DNA of 64,000 nucleotides, taken from positions 3,286,001 through 3,350,000 of the forward strand of contig CAWIMX010000001.1 of assembly GCA_963837345.1 (NCBI GenBank). The letters run 5' to 3'. Every line of letters begins with the position of its first letter. Within the stretch, counting starts at the first letter, position 1. Positions 46,991-55,207 of the stretch are shown here, piece by piece. This DNA comes from CAWIMX01 sp963837345. Its GTDB lineage: Bacteria; Acidobacteriota; Vicinamibacteria; Vicinamibacterales; CAVVIG01. A model generated the notes under the pieces. It saw only the letters and a program-made list of their open reading frames with translations, made no database searches and had not been told where the DNA came from. The translations under genes were made by a program, and so were the position numbers.

Positions 46991-47045
46991 GACTCCTCCC
47001 ACGACCCATCATAGAATGACTTCACGTGGCCGGGGAGGGCACAGC

Positions 47046-47675
47046 ATGAGACAACGTCGACGGTTCGAAGCCGCGGTGGTCGTAGCGTTCGCGCTGATGG
47101 GAACGGTGTGGCTCGCCGCCGACACCCTCGTGATGCGCGATGGGCGGCGCGTCGAGGGGCGCCTCGTCGCCGTGCGCGACGACGTGGTCGAGTTCGAGGC
47201 GGAGCGGGGCGGGTTGTTCGGCGGACGTGATCGGCTGCGCGTCGACCGCGACGAGGTGCGGGCAATCGAGCTCGACAACGGCCGCAGCACGCGGGACAAC
47301 GAACCCGGCGGCCGGCCGCGCGGGCTTCGCGAACGCGTGGTCACGGTGGACTCCCGCACGCCCTGGAACGACAGCGGCGTCGACCTGCGCGCGGGCCAGG
47401 TCGTGTACTTCAGCGCCACCGGCAAGGTGCGGTGGCGGGACGGCCGCAACGACGGTCCCGAGGGCGAGCACAATTCGCCGAACAACCCGGCGCGCCCGAT
47501 CCCGACGCGCCCGGCCGGTTCGCTCATCGGCCGGGTCGGCAATTCGAGCGATCCGTTCTTCATCGGCGCCGATGAAGGCGCCATCCGCGCCCGCGGCCAG
47601 GGGCGGCTCTTTCTCGGCATCAACGACGACCGGTGGCCCGAGAACCGCGGCAGCTTCAGGGTCACGGTGTACTGA
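47046..47675 (+). CDS. Exported protein with PA-IL (LecA)-like domain
   Basis: A 209-residue protein. The N-terminal hydrophobic segment (FEAAVVVAFALMGTVWLAA) is a signal peptide or anchor. Residues ~27-75 (DTLVMRDGRRVEGRLVAVRDDVVEFEAERGG ... LRVDRDEVRAIELD) form an SH3-like motif seen in other acidobacterial envelope proteins. Residues ~95-209 (VVTVDSRTPWNDSGVDLRAGQVVYFSATGKVRWRDG ... AGSLIGRVGNSSDPFFIGADEGAIRARGQGRLFLGINDDRWPENRGSFRVTVY) match the LecA/PA-IL galactose-binding fold. Sugar binding is plausible but unproved. GGGAGGG lies upstream of the ATG. Confidence 0.78.
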   Translation: MRQRRRFEAAVVVAFALMGTVWLAADTLVMRDGRRVEGRLVAVRDDVVEFEAERGGLFGGRDRLRVDRDEVRAIELDNGRSTRDNEPGGRPRGLRERVVTVDSRTPWNDSGVDLRAGQVVYFSATGKVRWRDGRNDGPEGEHNSPNNPARPIPTRPAGSLIGRVGNSSDPFFIGADEGAIRARGQGRLFLGINDDRWPENRGSFRVTVY

Positions 47676-47686
47676 CTGATCCTTCA

Positions 47687-47710
47687 GGGATTCGGGATTG
47701 GGGATTCGGG
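47687..47710. repeat. GGGATTC 7-bp tandem repeat touching an acyl-CoA dehydrogenase start
   Basis: GGGATTC, GGGATTG, GGGATTC, then GGG directly followed by GTG 47711. A partial copy (CGGGATTGGGAG) lies before the B12 subunit start at 15151-15160. Confidence 0.8.
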
Positions 47711-48850
47711 GTGGATTTCCGGCTGACGACGGACCAGGAGCTGCTGCGCAGGACGATTCGCGAGTTCGCCGAGATCGAGATCCGGCCGCACGTGCGCGAA
47801 TGGGACGCGGATCAGCACTTCCCGACTGAGCTCGTGCCGAAGCTGGCGGCGCTCGGCCTGATGGGCATCCAGGTGCCCGAGGCCTGGGACGGCGCGGGTC
47901 TGTCGGCGGTCGACTACTGCATCGCGATCGAGGAGCTCGCGCGCGTGGATCCCGCGGTGGCGTTGTCGGTCGCCGCCCACAACGGCCTGTGCACCGCCCA
48001 CCTGCTGATGTTCGGCAACGACGCCCAGCGGCAGACGTTCGTGATGCCGCTCGCGCGCGGCGAGCAGATCGGAGCGTGGGGCCTGACCGAGTCCACTTCG
48101 GGCAGCGACGCCGCCGCCTTGAGAACGTCCGCCCGCCGGGACGGTGCCGACTGGGTGCTCAACGGCTCCAAGACGTTCACGACGCACGGGCGGGTCGGCG
48201 ACGTGCTGGTGGCGATGGCGATCAGCGATCCGGCCGCCGGGTCGCGTGGCATCTCGGCCTTCGTGATCGAGCGGGGCACGCCCGGCCTGACCGCCGGCAA
48301 GAAGGAAGACAAGCTCGGCATGCGGGCGAGCGAGACGAGCGAGGTGCTGTTCGACGAGTGCCGCATTCCGGCCGATCACCTGATCGGCGAGGCCGGACAG
48401 GGCTTCGCCCAGGCGATGCAGGTGCTCGACGCCGGGCGGATCGGCATTGCCGCGCTCTCGGTCGGCCTCGCCCAGGGCGCCTTCGAGGCCGCCAGGAGCT
48501 ATGCGATCGAGCGTCACGCGTTCGGCCGCAGCATCAGCCGCTTTCAGGCCATCCAGTGGAAGCTGGCCGACCACGCGACGCGCATCGAGGCGGCACGCCT
48601 GCTCACCTATCGCGCGGCGTATCTGAAAGATCAGGGCGCGCGCACGACGCTCGAGTCGTCGATGGCGAAGCTGTACGCGAGCGAGATCGCCGTGAAGGTC
48701 GCCGACGACTGCGTCCAGATCCACGGCGGCTACGGATTCGTGAAAGACTACCCGGCCGAGAAGTTCTTTCGCGACGTCAAGCTCACCACCATCGGCGAAG
48801 GCACGAGCGAGATCCAGCGCCTCGTGATCGCCCGGCAGCTGTTCGCGTGA
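47711..48850 (+). CDS. Acyl-CoA dehydrogenase
   Basis: FAD-dependent acyl-CoA dehydrogenase, 379 residues. FGLTEST-type segment GAWGLTESTSGSDAAALRTSA, the KTFTTHG strand, AFGRSISRFQAIQWKLAD and VQIHGGYGFVKDYPAEKFFRDVKLTTIGEGTSEIQR are all present. The catalytic Glu is retained (E363 in IGEGTSEIQR), unlike the copy at 6910-8046. Being translationally coupled to meaB (4-bp overlap), it likely feeds a short- or branched-chain acyl-CoA pathway ending in propionyl/methylmalonyl-CoA. GTG 47711 is abutted by a 7-bp repeat rather than a Shine-Dalgarno sequence. Confidence 0.92.
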   Translation: MDFRLTTDQELLRRTIREFAEIEIRPHVREWDADQHFPTELVPKLAALGLMGIQVPEAWDGAGLSAVDYCIAIEELARVDPAVALSVAAHNGLCTAHLLMFGNDAQRQTFVMPLARGEQIGAWGLTESTSGSDAAALRTSARRDGADWVLNGSKTFTTHGRVGDVLVAMAISDPAAGSRGISAFVIERGTPGLTAGKKEDKLGMRASETSEVLFDECRIPADHLIGEAGQGFAQAMQVLDAGRIGIAALSVGLAQGAFEAARSYAIERHAFGRSISRFQAIQWKLADHATRIEAARLLTYRAAYLKDQGARTTLESSMAKLYASEIAVKVADDCVQIHGGYGFVKDYPAEKFFRDVKLTTIGEGTSEIQRLVIARQLFA

Positions 48851-49797
48851 CGGCGCCCGCGACCACGCTCGCCGAGCGGGTGTGCGCCGGTGATCACCGC
48901 GCGATCGCGCGTGCCATCACCCTGGTCGAACACGAAGGCGAGGAGGGCGCGGCCCTGCTGCGGGCGATCTTCCCCCGCACCGGCCGCGCGTGGCTGCTCG
49001 GCCTCACCGGCCCGCCCGGCGCCGGCAAGAGCACGCTGGTGGATCGGCTCGCCGCGCATTTCCGCGCGGCCGGCACGCGCGTGGGGATCCTGGCGGTGGA
49101 TCCCACCAGCCCCTACTCGGGCGGGGCGGTGCTCGGCGATCGGCTGCGCATGCAGGCCCATGCCCAGGACGAGGGCGTCTTCATCCGCAGCATGGCCACG
49201 CGCGGGCACCTGGGCGGGCTCGCCCGGACGACGGCCGACGCCGCGCTGGTGCTCGATGCCGCCGGCGCCGGCGTCGTGATCATCGAAACCGTCGGCGTCG
49301 GCCAGGCCGAGGTCGACGTCGTCCGCACGGCGGATGTCTCGGTGGTGGCGCTCGTGCCGGGAGCCGGCGACGAGGTGCAGGCGCTCAAGGCCGGCATCAT
49401 GGAGATCGCGGACGTGTTCGCCGTGAACAAGGCCGATCGGGACGGCGCGGATCGGCTGGCATCCGCGCTCGAAAGCACGCTGTCGCTGCACGGCTTCGGT
49501 CCCGACGAGTGGCGGCCGCCAATCGTGAAGACCGTCGCGACGACCGGCGCCGGGATTCCCGATCTTCTCGACGCGATTGCCCGTTTCCGTGAATGGGCGG
49601 CGAGCCACGACCGCGGCCGAGCGGCCGTCCGCGCCGAGCACCGCCTGCGCGATCTCGTGTCGCGGCGCCTCCTGGATCGGCTCGAGCGGGACGTCCTGGC
49701 CCCCGGCGAGCTGCAGGCGATTGCCGACCGCATCGCGGCGCGGGAGGTGGATCCCTATTCGGCGGCCGACGACCTCCTGCGGCGGGCCACGACGTGA
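48847..49797 (+). CDS. meaB: Methylmalonyl-CoA mutase-associated GTPase MeaB
   Basis: G3E-family GTPase that protects and reloads the B12 mutase; 316 residues. Walker A is GLTGPPGAGKSTLVDRLAAHFRAAG. DPTSPYSGGAVLGDRLRMQAHAQDEGVFIRSMATRGHLGGLA is diagnostic of MeaB/ArgK, IETVGVGQAEVDVV is the switch region and NKAD the base-specificity motif. GTG 48847 overlaps the upstream dehydrogenase by 4 bp, and the stop overlaps the epimerase fusion by 4 bp, so the three genes are one unit. The mutase itself lies 33 kb away. Confidence 0.95.
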   Translation: MTAPATTLAERVCAGDHRAIARAITLVEHEGEEGAALLRAIFPRTGRAWLLGLTGPPGAGKSTLVDRLAAHFRAAGTRVGILAVDPTSPYSGGAVLGDRLRMQAHAQDEGVFIRSMATRGHLGGLARTTADAALVLDAAGAGVVIIETVGVGQAEVDVVRTADVSVVALVPGAGDEVQALKAGIMEIADVFAVNKADRDGADRLASALESTLSLHGFGPDEWRPPIVKTVATTGAGIPDLLDAIARFREWAASHDRGRAAVRAEHRLRDLVSRRLLDRLERDVLAPGELQAIADRIAAREVDPYSAADDLLRRATT

Positions 49798-51089
49798 AGG
49801 CGGTGCTCGATCACATCGGGATCGCCGTCAAGGATCTCGGCGCGTCGCTCGCGTTCTTTCGCGACGCGCTGGGTCTGGAGGTGGAACCGCCCGAGGAGGT
49901 GGCCTCGCAGCGCGTGCGCGCGCACTTCGTGCCGGTCGGGCCGTCGAGCCTCGAGCTGCTGGAGGCGACGACGGCCGACTCTCCGATCGCCCGGTATGTC
50001 GAGAAGCACGGACCCGGGCTCCATCACATCACGCTGCGGGTGGCCGACGTTCGCGCGGCGATCGCGGCCGTGAGGGCGCGCGGCCTGCGGTTGATCGACG
50101 AGGAGCCCCGACCGGGCGCCGAAGGCGCGCTCGTCGCCTTCGTGCATCCCTCGAGCGCCCACGGTGTGCTCGTGGAGCTCAAGGAGTCGCCGGCCACCAG
50201 GCGCCAGCCGTCAGCCGACGACGGTGGCCCGGGGGCCGGCGTGCTGCAGGTCACTCGGTACCAGCTGGGGGAGTTGGAGCTCGTTTCCCTCTACGACGGG
50301 TTCCTCGGGCTCGACGGCGGCTCGATGTTCGGCGTGGTCCCCAAGGTGCTGTGGGAGCGGGTCGCGCCTGCCGACGCTCACAACCGCATCCGCCTCGCCA
50401 TGCGTCCGCTGGTCATTCGCGGCGCGAGGACCATGCTCGTCGACGCCGGGCTCGGCGACAAGGAAGACGCCAGGTTCTGCGAGATCTATGCCGTGGATCG
50501 CGCCCGCCATCTCGACCATGCGCTGGCCGACGCGGGCCTGACCGTGAACGACATCGACATCGTCCTCGCCACGCACCTGCATTTCGACCATGCGGGCGGT
50601 TTCACCAGGCGCGACGCCTCGGGGCGCCTGGTGCCGCGCTTCCCGCGGGCGCAGTACATCGTCCGACGCGGCGAATGGGAAGATGCGACGCACCTCCACG
50701 AACGGAATCGCGCGAGTTACCGAGCGGACAACTACCGTCCGCTGGCCGATGCGGGCGTGCTCCAGCTGGTGGAGGACGATCTGACGATCATGCCGGGCGT
50801 GAAGGTGAAACGCACCGGCGGCCACACGATGCATCACCAAATGGTGCAGATCGAGTCGAAGGGCCAGCACGCGGCGTACGTGGCCGACCTGATTCCCACC
50901 AGCGCGCACCTGGCGCCGGCCTGGATCATGGGGTTCGATCTCTACCCGATGGAGACGCTGACGACGAAGAAGGCCTTCATCCGTCAGGCGGTGGACGACC
51001 GCATGCTGGTGTTGTTCGAGCACGATCCGGTCGTGGCGGCCGGGCGCATCGTCGCCGCCGACGGCCGCTTCGCGATCCAGACTCCATAG
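49794..51089 (+). CDS. Methylmalonyl-CoA epimerase fused to a metallo-beta-lactamase-fold hydrolase
   Basis: A 431-residue two-domain protein. Residues ~1-130 are a VOC-fold epimerase (AVLDHIGIAVKDLGASLAFFRDALGLEVEPPEEVASQRVRAHFVPVG, GLHHITLRVADVRAAIAAVRARGLRLIDEEPRPGAEGALVAFVHPSSAHGVLVEL), with the metal-binding His and Glu positions in place. After a short linker (~131-145), residues ~148-431 form an MBL-fold hydrolase with THLHFDHAGG (~260-268), GGHTMHHQ, YVADLIPT and FEHDP, a complete set of metal ligands. No stop or frame change separates them. It overlaps meaB by 4 bp. The hydrolase substrate is unknown; a CoA-thioester would fit the context (inference). Confidence 0.88.
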   Translation: MKAVLDHIGIAVKDLGASLAFFRDALGLEVEPPEEVASQRVRAHFVPVGPSSLELLEATTADSPIARYVEKHGPGLHHITLRVADVRAAIAAVRARGLRLIDEEPRPGAEGALVAFVHPSSAHGVLVELKESPATRRQPSADDGGPGAGVLQVTRYQLGELELVSLYDGFLGLDGGSMFGVVPKVLWERVAPADAHNRIRLAMRPLVIRGARTMLVDAGLGDKEDARFCEIYAVDRARHLDHALADAGLTVNDIDIVLATHLHFDHAGGFTRRDASGRLVPRFPRAQYIVRRGEWEDATHLHERNRASYRADNYRPLADAGVLQLVEDDLTIMPGVKVKRTGGHTMHHQMVQIESKGQHAAYVADLIPTSAHLAPAWIMGFDLYPMETLTTKKAFIRQAVDDRMLVLFEHDPVVAAGRIVAADGRFAIQTP

Positions 51090-51102
51090 AAAGGATCAGA
51101 CC

Positions 51103-51963
51103 GTGACGATTGAGGTTGGCATCATCGGAGGCAGCGGCCTCTACGACATGGCCGAGCTGACCGACCGCGAGGAACGGGTGCTGACCACGCCGTTCGGCGA
51201 CCCGTCGGGGCCGTACATCGTCGGCACGCTGCGCGGCCGGCGTGTGGCGTTTCTGTCGCGCCACGGCATCGGGCACCGGCTCTCGCCGTCCGAGCTCAAT
51301 TACCGGGCGAACATCTTCGGCTTCAAGCTGCTCGGCGTCGAACGGCTGTTCTCGGCGAGCGCCGTCGGCAGCCTGAAGCTCGCCTACAAGCCCCTCGATA
51401 TCGTCGTGCCGGATCAATTCTTCGATCGGACGAAGGCCCGGGTCAGCACGTTCTTCGGGGGAGGCCTGGTCGTGCACATTGCGTTCGCGCACCCGGTGTG
51501 CCCCGATCTGGCGGCAATCGCCGCCGACAGCGCGGAGGCCATCGGCGCCGCGGTGCATCGCGGCGGCACGTACGTGAACATGGAAGGACCGCAGTTTTCC
51601 ACGCTCGCCGAGTCGCGTCTGTACCAGGCCTGGGGGATGGATGTGATCGGCATGACGAACCTGCAGGAGGCGAAGCTCGCGCGCGAGGCGGAGATCTGCT
51701 ACGCGACGCTCGCGCTGGTCACCGACTACGACTGCTGGCATCCCGCGCACGATTCGGTGACCGTCGACTTGATCGTGGCCAATCTGATGCAGAATGCGGC
51801 CACGGCGCAGAAGGCGATCGCCGAGGCCGTCGGCCGCATCACGGGCGGGCGCCCGTGTGCCTGCAAGGACGCCCTCGCGCATGCGATCATCACGCGGCCC
51901 GAGGCCGTGCCCGCCCGTCTCAAACAGGACCTCGCTCCGATTATCGGAAGATACCTGCCATGA
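51103..51963 (+). CDS. mtnP: S-methyl-5'-thioadenosine phosphorylase
   Basis: Phosphorolysis of methylthioadenosine to adenine and methylthioribose-1-phosphate; 286 residues. Motifs are VGIIGGSGLYDM, FLSRHGIGHRLSPSELNYRANIFGFKLLGVERLFSASAVGSL, GGTYVNMEGPQFSTLAESRLYQAWGMDVIGMTNLQEAKLAREAEICYATLALVTDYDCW, typical of MtnP. GTG 51103 follows AAAGGA. It overlaps the next kinase gene by 4 bp (ATGA), pointing to a purine-salvage pair. Confidence 0.93.
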   Translation: MTIEVGIIGGSGLYDMAELTDREERVLTTPFGDPSGPYIVGTLRGRRVAFLSRHGIGHRLSPSELNYRANIFGFKLLGVERLFSASAVGSLKLAYKPLDIVVPDQFFDRTKARVSTFFGGGLVVHIAFAHPVCPDLAAIAADSAEAIGAAVHRGGTYVNMEGPQFSTLAESRLYQAWGMDVIGMTNLQEAKLAREAEICYATLALVTDYDCWHPAHDSVTVDLIVANLMQNAATAQKAIAEAVGRITGGRPCACKDALAHAIITRPEAVPARLKQDLAPIIGRYLP

Positions 51964-52910
51964 AGATTGTCGTGACCGGATCGATCGCGTTCGACTACCT
52001 CATGTCGTTCCCCGGGAAGTTCACCGAACATTTCCTCCCGGAGCACATGAACCGCGTGAGCCTGAGCTTTCTCGTCGACACGATGGACAAGCGCCGTGGG
52101 GGATGCGCGCCCAACATCGCCTATACGCTGGCGTTGCTCGGGGAGCGGCCGGTGCTGATGGCGACCGCGGGCGAGGACTTCGGCGAGTACCGGACGTGGC
52201 TCGACGCCGCCGGCGTCGACACCTCGCAGGTCCGCCAGGTCGAAGGGAAGTTCTGCGCGTCGTTCTTCTGCAGCACCGACGAGGCGAACAACCAGATTGC
52301 GTCGTTCTACACGGGCGCCATGGCGGATGCCGGCGGGCTGTCATTTCGCGCCATCGCGGACGCGGCGCTGGCGATTGTGTCGCCCAACGACCCGGGCGCC
52401 ATGGTGCAGTACGCGGAAGAGTGCCGGACGATCGGCATCCCCTATGTGTTCGATCCCGGCCAGCAGTGCGCGCGGATGTCGGGCGACGAGCTGCGCGACG
52501 GCCTCGTCGGTGCCAAGGTCGTCATCTGCAACGATTACGAGCTCGAACTGCTGCGGCAGAAGACCGGCATGTCCGAGCCGGATCTCGTGAAGACGGCCGA
52601 GGCGCTGGTCGTGACGCGCGGCGAACACGGCTCCTGGATCTACACGCGCGCGGGCCGGGCCGAGGTGTCGGCGGTGCCGTCCGTGCACATCGTCGACCCC
52701 ACCGGAGTGGGCGACGCGTATCGCGGCGGATTTCTGAAAGGTCTCGCGCTCGGGCGATCGTTCGAAGACTGCGCGAAGCTCGGCAGCGTCGCGGCGACCT
52801 ATGCGCTCGAGCACCTGGGTGGGCAGGGCCACGCCTACACGTGGAAGGAATTCGAGCGGCGATACGAGACGCACTTCGGCGCCGTGAACCCGGCGGGCGC
52901 ACAGGCCTGA
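51960..52910 (+). CDS. PfkB-family carbohydrate/nucleoside kinase (adenosine kinase-like)
   Basis: Ribokinase-fold kinase, 316 residues. The N-terminal GSIAFDYLMSFPGKF, the RRGGCAPNIAYTLALLGERPVLMATAGEDFGEYRTWLDAAGVDTS segment and the C-terminal anion-hole motif DPTGVGDAYRGGFLKGLALG with catalytic Asp are visible. The motif differs slightly from the consensus D-T-x-G-A-G-D (Val and Tyr in place of Ala and Phe). Coupling to mtnP suggests an adenosine or related nucleoside as substrate. That is contextual inference. Confidence 0.87.
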   Translation: MKIVVTGSIAFDYLMSFPGKFTEHFLPEHMNRVSLSFLVDTMDKRRGGCAPNIAYTLALLGERPVLMATAGEDFGEYRTWLDAAGVDTSQVRQVEGKFCASFFCSTDEANNQIASFYTGAMADAGGLSFRAIADAALAIVSPNDPGAMVQYAEECRTIGIPYVFDPGQQCARMSGDELRDGLVGAKVVICNDYELELLRQKTGMSEPDLVKTAEALVVTRGEHGSWIYTRAGRAEVSAVPSVHIVDPTGVGDAYRGGFLKGLALGRSFEDCAKLGSVAATYALEHLGGQGHAYTWKEFERRYETHFGAVNPAGAQA

Positions 52911-52931
52911 GGATCGATCCCGGCTCTAAGG

Positions 52932-52937
52932 TAAACT
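52932..52937 (+). promoter_or_regulatory. Predicted -10 element (TAAACT) of the DUF6677-like gene
   Basis: Ends 8 nt before GTG 52946; no Shine-Dalgarno sequence in between. Confidence 0.4.
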
Positions 52938-52945
52938 TGCGATCC

Positions 52946-53338
52946 GTGCGCGCTCATGTTGCCAGACGACCGGACACCGGCAGCCTCGTGCTCCTCTGCG
53001 TGGCCGCCTGGGCCCTGCCAGGCGCCGGACACTGGTGGCTCGGGCGGCGGTCGAAGGGCGCCACCCTTCTGGCCGCTCTGCTGCTCATGTTCGCGATCGG
53101 TCTGGCTATCGACGGCCGGCTCTTCAGCGTCATGCCTTCGGATCCCATGGTGGCGCTCTGGGCCCTGGCCGACGCCGGCATCGGGATCGTCTATTTCGTG
53201 GCGCACGGCCTCGGGCTCGGCGCCGGCGACGTCCGCGCCGTCACCTACGAGTACGGCAATGCGTACCTGGTGGTGGCGGGCCTGCTCAACGTGCTGGTCG
53301 TGATCGACGCTTTCGACATCGCGATGGGACGCAAGTGA
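52946..53338 (+). CDS. DUF6677-like small membrane protein
   Basis: A 130-residue membrane protein with hydrophobic segments at ~14-27, ~36-52, ~64-80 and ~98-115. The N-terminal motif LPGAGHWWLGRRSKGATLLAALLLMFAIGLAIDGRLF is a Pro-Gly-x-Gly-His-x-x-Leu-Gly signature seen in DUF6677 and TM2-type small membrane proteins, mainly from Acidobacteriota. Function unknown. Its stop overlaps the following small gene by one base, so the two probably act together. Confidence 0.72.
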   Translation: MRAHVARRPDTGSLVLLCVAAWALPGAGHWWLGRRSKGATLLAALLLMFAIGLAIDGRLFSVMPSDPMVALWALADAGIGIVYFVAHGLGLGAGDVRAVTYEYGNAYLVVAGLLNVLVVIDAFDIAMGRK

Positions 53339-53511
53339 TGCACAGTCACTTCGTGCTGCTCGTGGTCTTCGCGTTCTTCGTCTCGCTCGTCTTTGCCGTG
53401 CTCACGCACGACGCCCCTCGCGATCAGCTGCGGCTCGGCGGCAAGATCTTCGGCGCGTTCATTCTCGCCGCCGTCGTGCTGGGCTGGTTGATGTATCCAT
53501 TTCCGCTCTGA
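53338..53511 (+). CDS. 57-residue membrane protein
   Basis: A short protein, MHSHFVLLVVFAFFVSLVF, with a second hydrophobic segment GGKIFGAFILAAVVLGWLMYPFPL. Two membrane helices are joined by a charged turn (THDAPRDQLRLG). ATG 53338 overlaps the preceding TGA by one base, and the downstream hydratase starts 2 bp after the stop; this tight packing supports a real gene. No family recognised. Confidence 0.7.
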   Translation: MHSHFVLLVVFAFFVSLVFAVLTHDAPRDQLRLGGKIFGAFILAAVVLGWLMYPFPL

Positions 53512-53513
53512 CC

Positions 53514-54296
53514 ATGGCGCTGCAGCACCTGCTCGTCGAACGCGAAGGCGCCGTCGCGGTGGTCACCGTGAACCGTCCGGCGGTCCTGAACGCGCTGAAC
53601 CGGTCCACGCTCGAAGAGCTTCGAGGCGTGTGCGCGGAGCTGGCCGCGGATCGCGAGGTCCGGGTGGTGATCCTGACCGGCGCGGGCACGAAGGCGTTCG
53701 TGGCCGGTGCCGACATCAACGAGCTCGCCGTGGCCTCGCCCGAAGAGGGACGGACGCTCGCCCGGACCGGCCAGCAGGTTTTCGACCAGATCGCCCACCT
53801 TGGCAAGCCGGTGATCGCCGCGATTAACGGGTTCGCCCTCGGTGGCGGTTGCGAGCTGGCCATGGCGTGCACGCTGCGGCTGGCCGCGGATTCCGCGAAG
53901 CTCGGCCAGCCCGAAGTCAATCTCGGCCTGATTCCGGGGTATGGGGGCACCCAGCGGATGTCGAGACTCGTCGGCAAGACGCGCGCGATGGAATGGCTCC
54001 TCACCGGAGCGCCGATGTCGGCGTCCGAGGCGGAGCGCATCGGCTTGGTGAACCGCGTCGTCCCGGCGGCGGACCTGATGGCTGAAGCGCGCGCGCTGGC
54101 GGCCCGCCTCGCGGGGCAGGCGCCCATCGCGGTGCGCTACATCCTGGAGGCCGTCAACCAGGGGCTGGAGATCCCGCTCGGAGAAGCCTGCGCCCTCGAG
54201 GCGTCGCTCTTCGGGCTCGTGATGGCGACCGAGGACCGGCGAGAGGGCACGCGGGCGTTTCTCGACAAGCGTTCGCCGAAGTTCGCAGGGCGGTAG
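53514..54296 (+). CDS. Enoyl-CoA hydratase/isomerase family protein
   Basis: Crotonase-fold enzyme of beta-oxidation, 260 residues. The oxyanion-hole segments are KAFVAGADINELA and NGFALGGGCELAMACTLRLAAD. Both candidate catalytic acids are present: Glu in GGGCELAMACTLR and Glu in QPEVNLGLIPGYGGTQRMSRLVG. This fits a true hydratase acting on short-chain enoyl-CoA. Last gene before the 78-bp repeat. Confidence 0.92.
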   Translation: MALQHLLVEREGAVAVVTVNRPAVLNALNRSTLEELRGVCAELAADREVRVVILTGAGTKAFVAGADINELAVASPEEGRTLARTGQQVFDQIAHLGKPVIAAINGFALGGGCELAMACTLRLAADSAKLGQPEVNLGLIPGYGGTQRMSRLVGKTRAMEWLLTGAPMSASEAERIGLVNRVVPAADLMAEARALAARLAGQAPIAVRYILEAVNQGLEIPLGEACALEASLFGLVMATEDRREGTRAFLDKRSPKFAGR

Positions 54297-54300
54297 CACG

Positions 54301-54716
54301 GACCGTTCGGGCGGGTCGGCCCAGACAGAATGCGCACTGAAGAGAGACGAACACCGGAGACAGGGTAAGCGACGGCCCGGCGTTCGGGGCCCCGCCAGCA
54401 TCGTGCACGGAACGGACGAGCGCTGGGGGCAAGACGCGGCGCGTAAACGACGGCTCGGCGTTCGGGGCCCCGCCAGCATCGTGCACGGAACGGACGAGCG
54501 CTGGGGGCAAGACGCGGTGCGTGGGCGACGGCCCGCCGTTCGGGGCCCCGCCAGCATCGTGCACGGAACGGACGAGCGCTGGGGGCAAGACGCGGTGCGT
54601 GGGCGACGGCTCGCCGTTCGGGGCCCCGCCAGCATCGTGCACTGAACGGACGAGCGCTGGACACAAGATCCGGAGCGTAAGCGACGGCAAGCGCCGGGGG
54701 TGGGGCCCCGGCGCCA
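54301..54716. repeat. 78-bp tandem repeat array upstream of ribH
   Basis: Unit starts at 54363, 54441, 54519, 54597 and 54675 give an exact 78-bp period. A diverged unit lies before them, and the last is truncated into a GC-rich palindrome ending at 54716. Each unit carries GGGGCCCC and CGTGCAC(G) palindromes and the block GAACGGACGAGCGCTG. This array fills the only gene-free stretch above 300 bp; no gene is proposed in it, although frames stay open because 78 is a multiple of 3. No FMN riboswitch was recognised before ribH. Confidence 0.95.
54691..54716. repeat. 26-bp GC palindrome, copy 1
   Basis: GCGCCGGGG and CCCCGGCGC arms with a 6-nt loop, ending 7 bp before the ribH ATG. A copy with one mismatch lies at 57278-57303 before lolC/E. 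Confidence 0.75.
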
Positions 54717-54723
54717 TAAGAAG

Positions 54724-55203
54724 ATGCTGATCGAAGGGTCGCAATCGGGGGCGGGGCTGCGGGTGACGATCGTCGTGTCGCGATACCACGACTTCGTGAC
54801 CGCGCAGCTGGAACGCGGGGCGCTGGCCGCCCTCGAGGCGGCGGGCGTCGCCGCGAGCGACGTCGCGGTGATTCGAGTGCCGGGGGCGTTCGAGATCCCG
54901 CAGGCCGCGCAGCACGCCGCCGAACGCGGCGGCTGCGACGCGGTCGTGTGCCTGGGGTGCCTGATCCGTGGCGAGACGCCTCATTTCGACTTCATCGCGG
55001 CGGCCGTGGCTCATGGCATCACGGCGGCGGCGGCGTCGACGGGCGTCCCCATGACCTTCGGCGTCCTGACCACGAACTCTGCCGAGGAGGCGCTGGCGCG
55101 GGCCGTCGACGGCCCGTCCAACAAGGGCGCGGAGGCGGCGGTCGCCGCGGTCGAGATGGCCAGGCTCCTCGGCCGTCTCGAGTCGAGCGGTCCGGGGCGT
55201 TGA
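54724..55203 (+). CDS. ribH: 6,7-dimethyl-8-ribityllumazine synthase
   Basis: Penultimate step of riboflavin synthesis; 159 residues. Family motifs are VTIVVSRYHDFVTAQLERGALAALEAAG, VIRVPGAFEIPQAAQHAA, VVCLGCLIRGETPHFDFIAAAVAHGI (catalytic His region) and GVLTTNSAEEALARAVDGPSNKGAEAA. ATG 54724 is preceded by AAGAAG and the repeat array. nusB follows after 4 bp, the common ribH-nusB arrangement. Confidence 0.95.
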   Translation: MLIEGSQSGAGLRVTIVVSRYHDFVTAQLERGALAALEAAGVAASDVAVIRVPGAFEIPQAAQHAAERGGCDAVVCLGCLIRGETPHFDFIAAAVAHGITAAAASTGVPMTFGVLTTNSAEEALARAVDGPSNKGAEAAVAAVEMARLLGRLESSGPGR

Positions 55204-55207
55204 GGCG

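Noticed and set aside
54137..54664. Open frames across the 78-bp array encoding 26-residue repeats (also 54403-54645 plus strand)
   Set aside because: Frames are open only because the period is a multiple of 3. There is no start with a ribosome-binding site, and part lies inside the enoyl-CoA hydratase gene.
54297..54723. FMN riboswitch upstream of ribH
   Set aside because: The conserved RFN-element segments were not found; the region is the tandem repeat.
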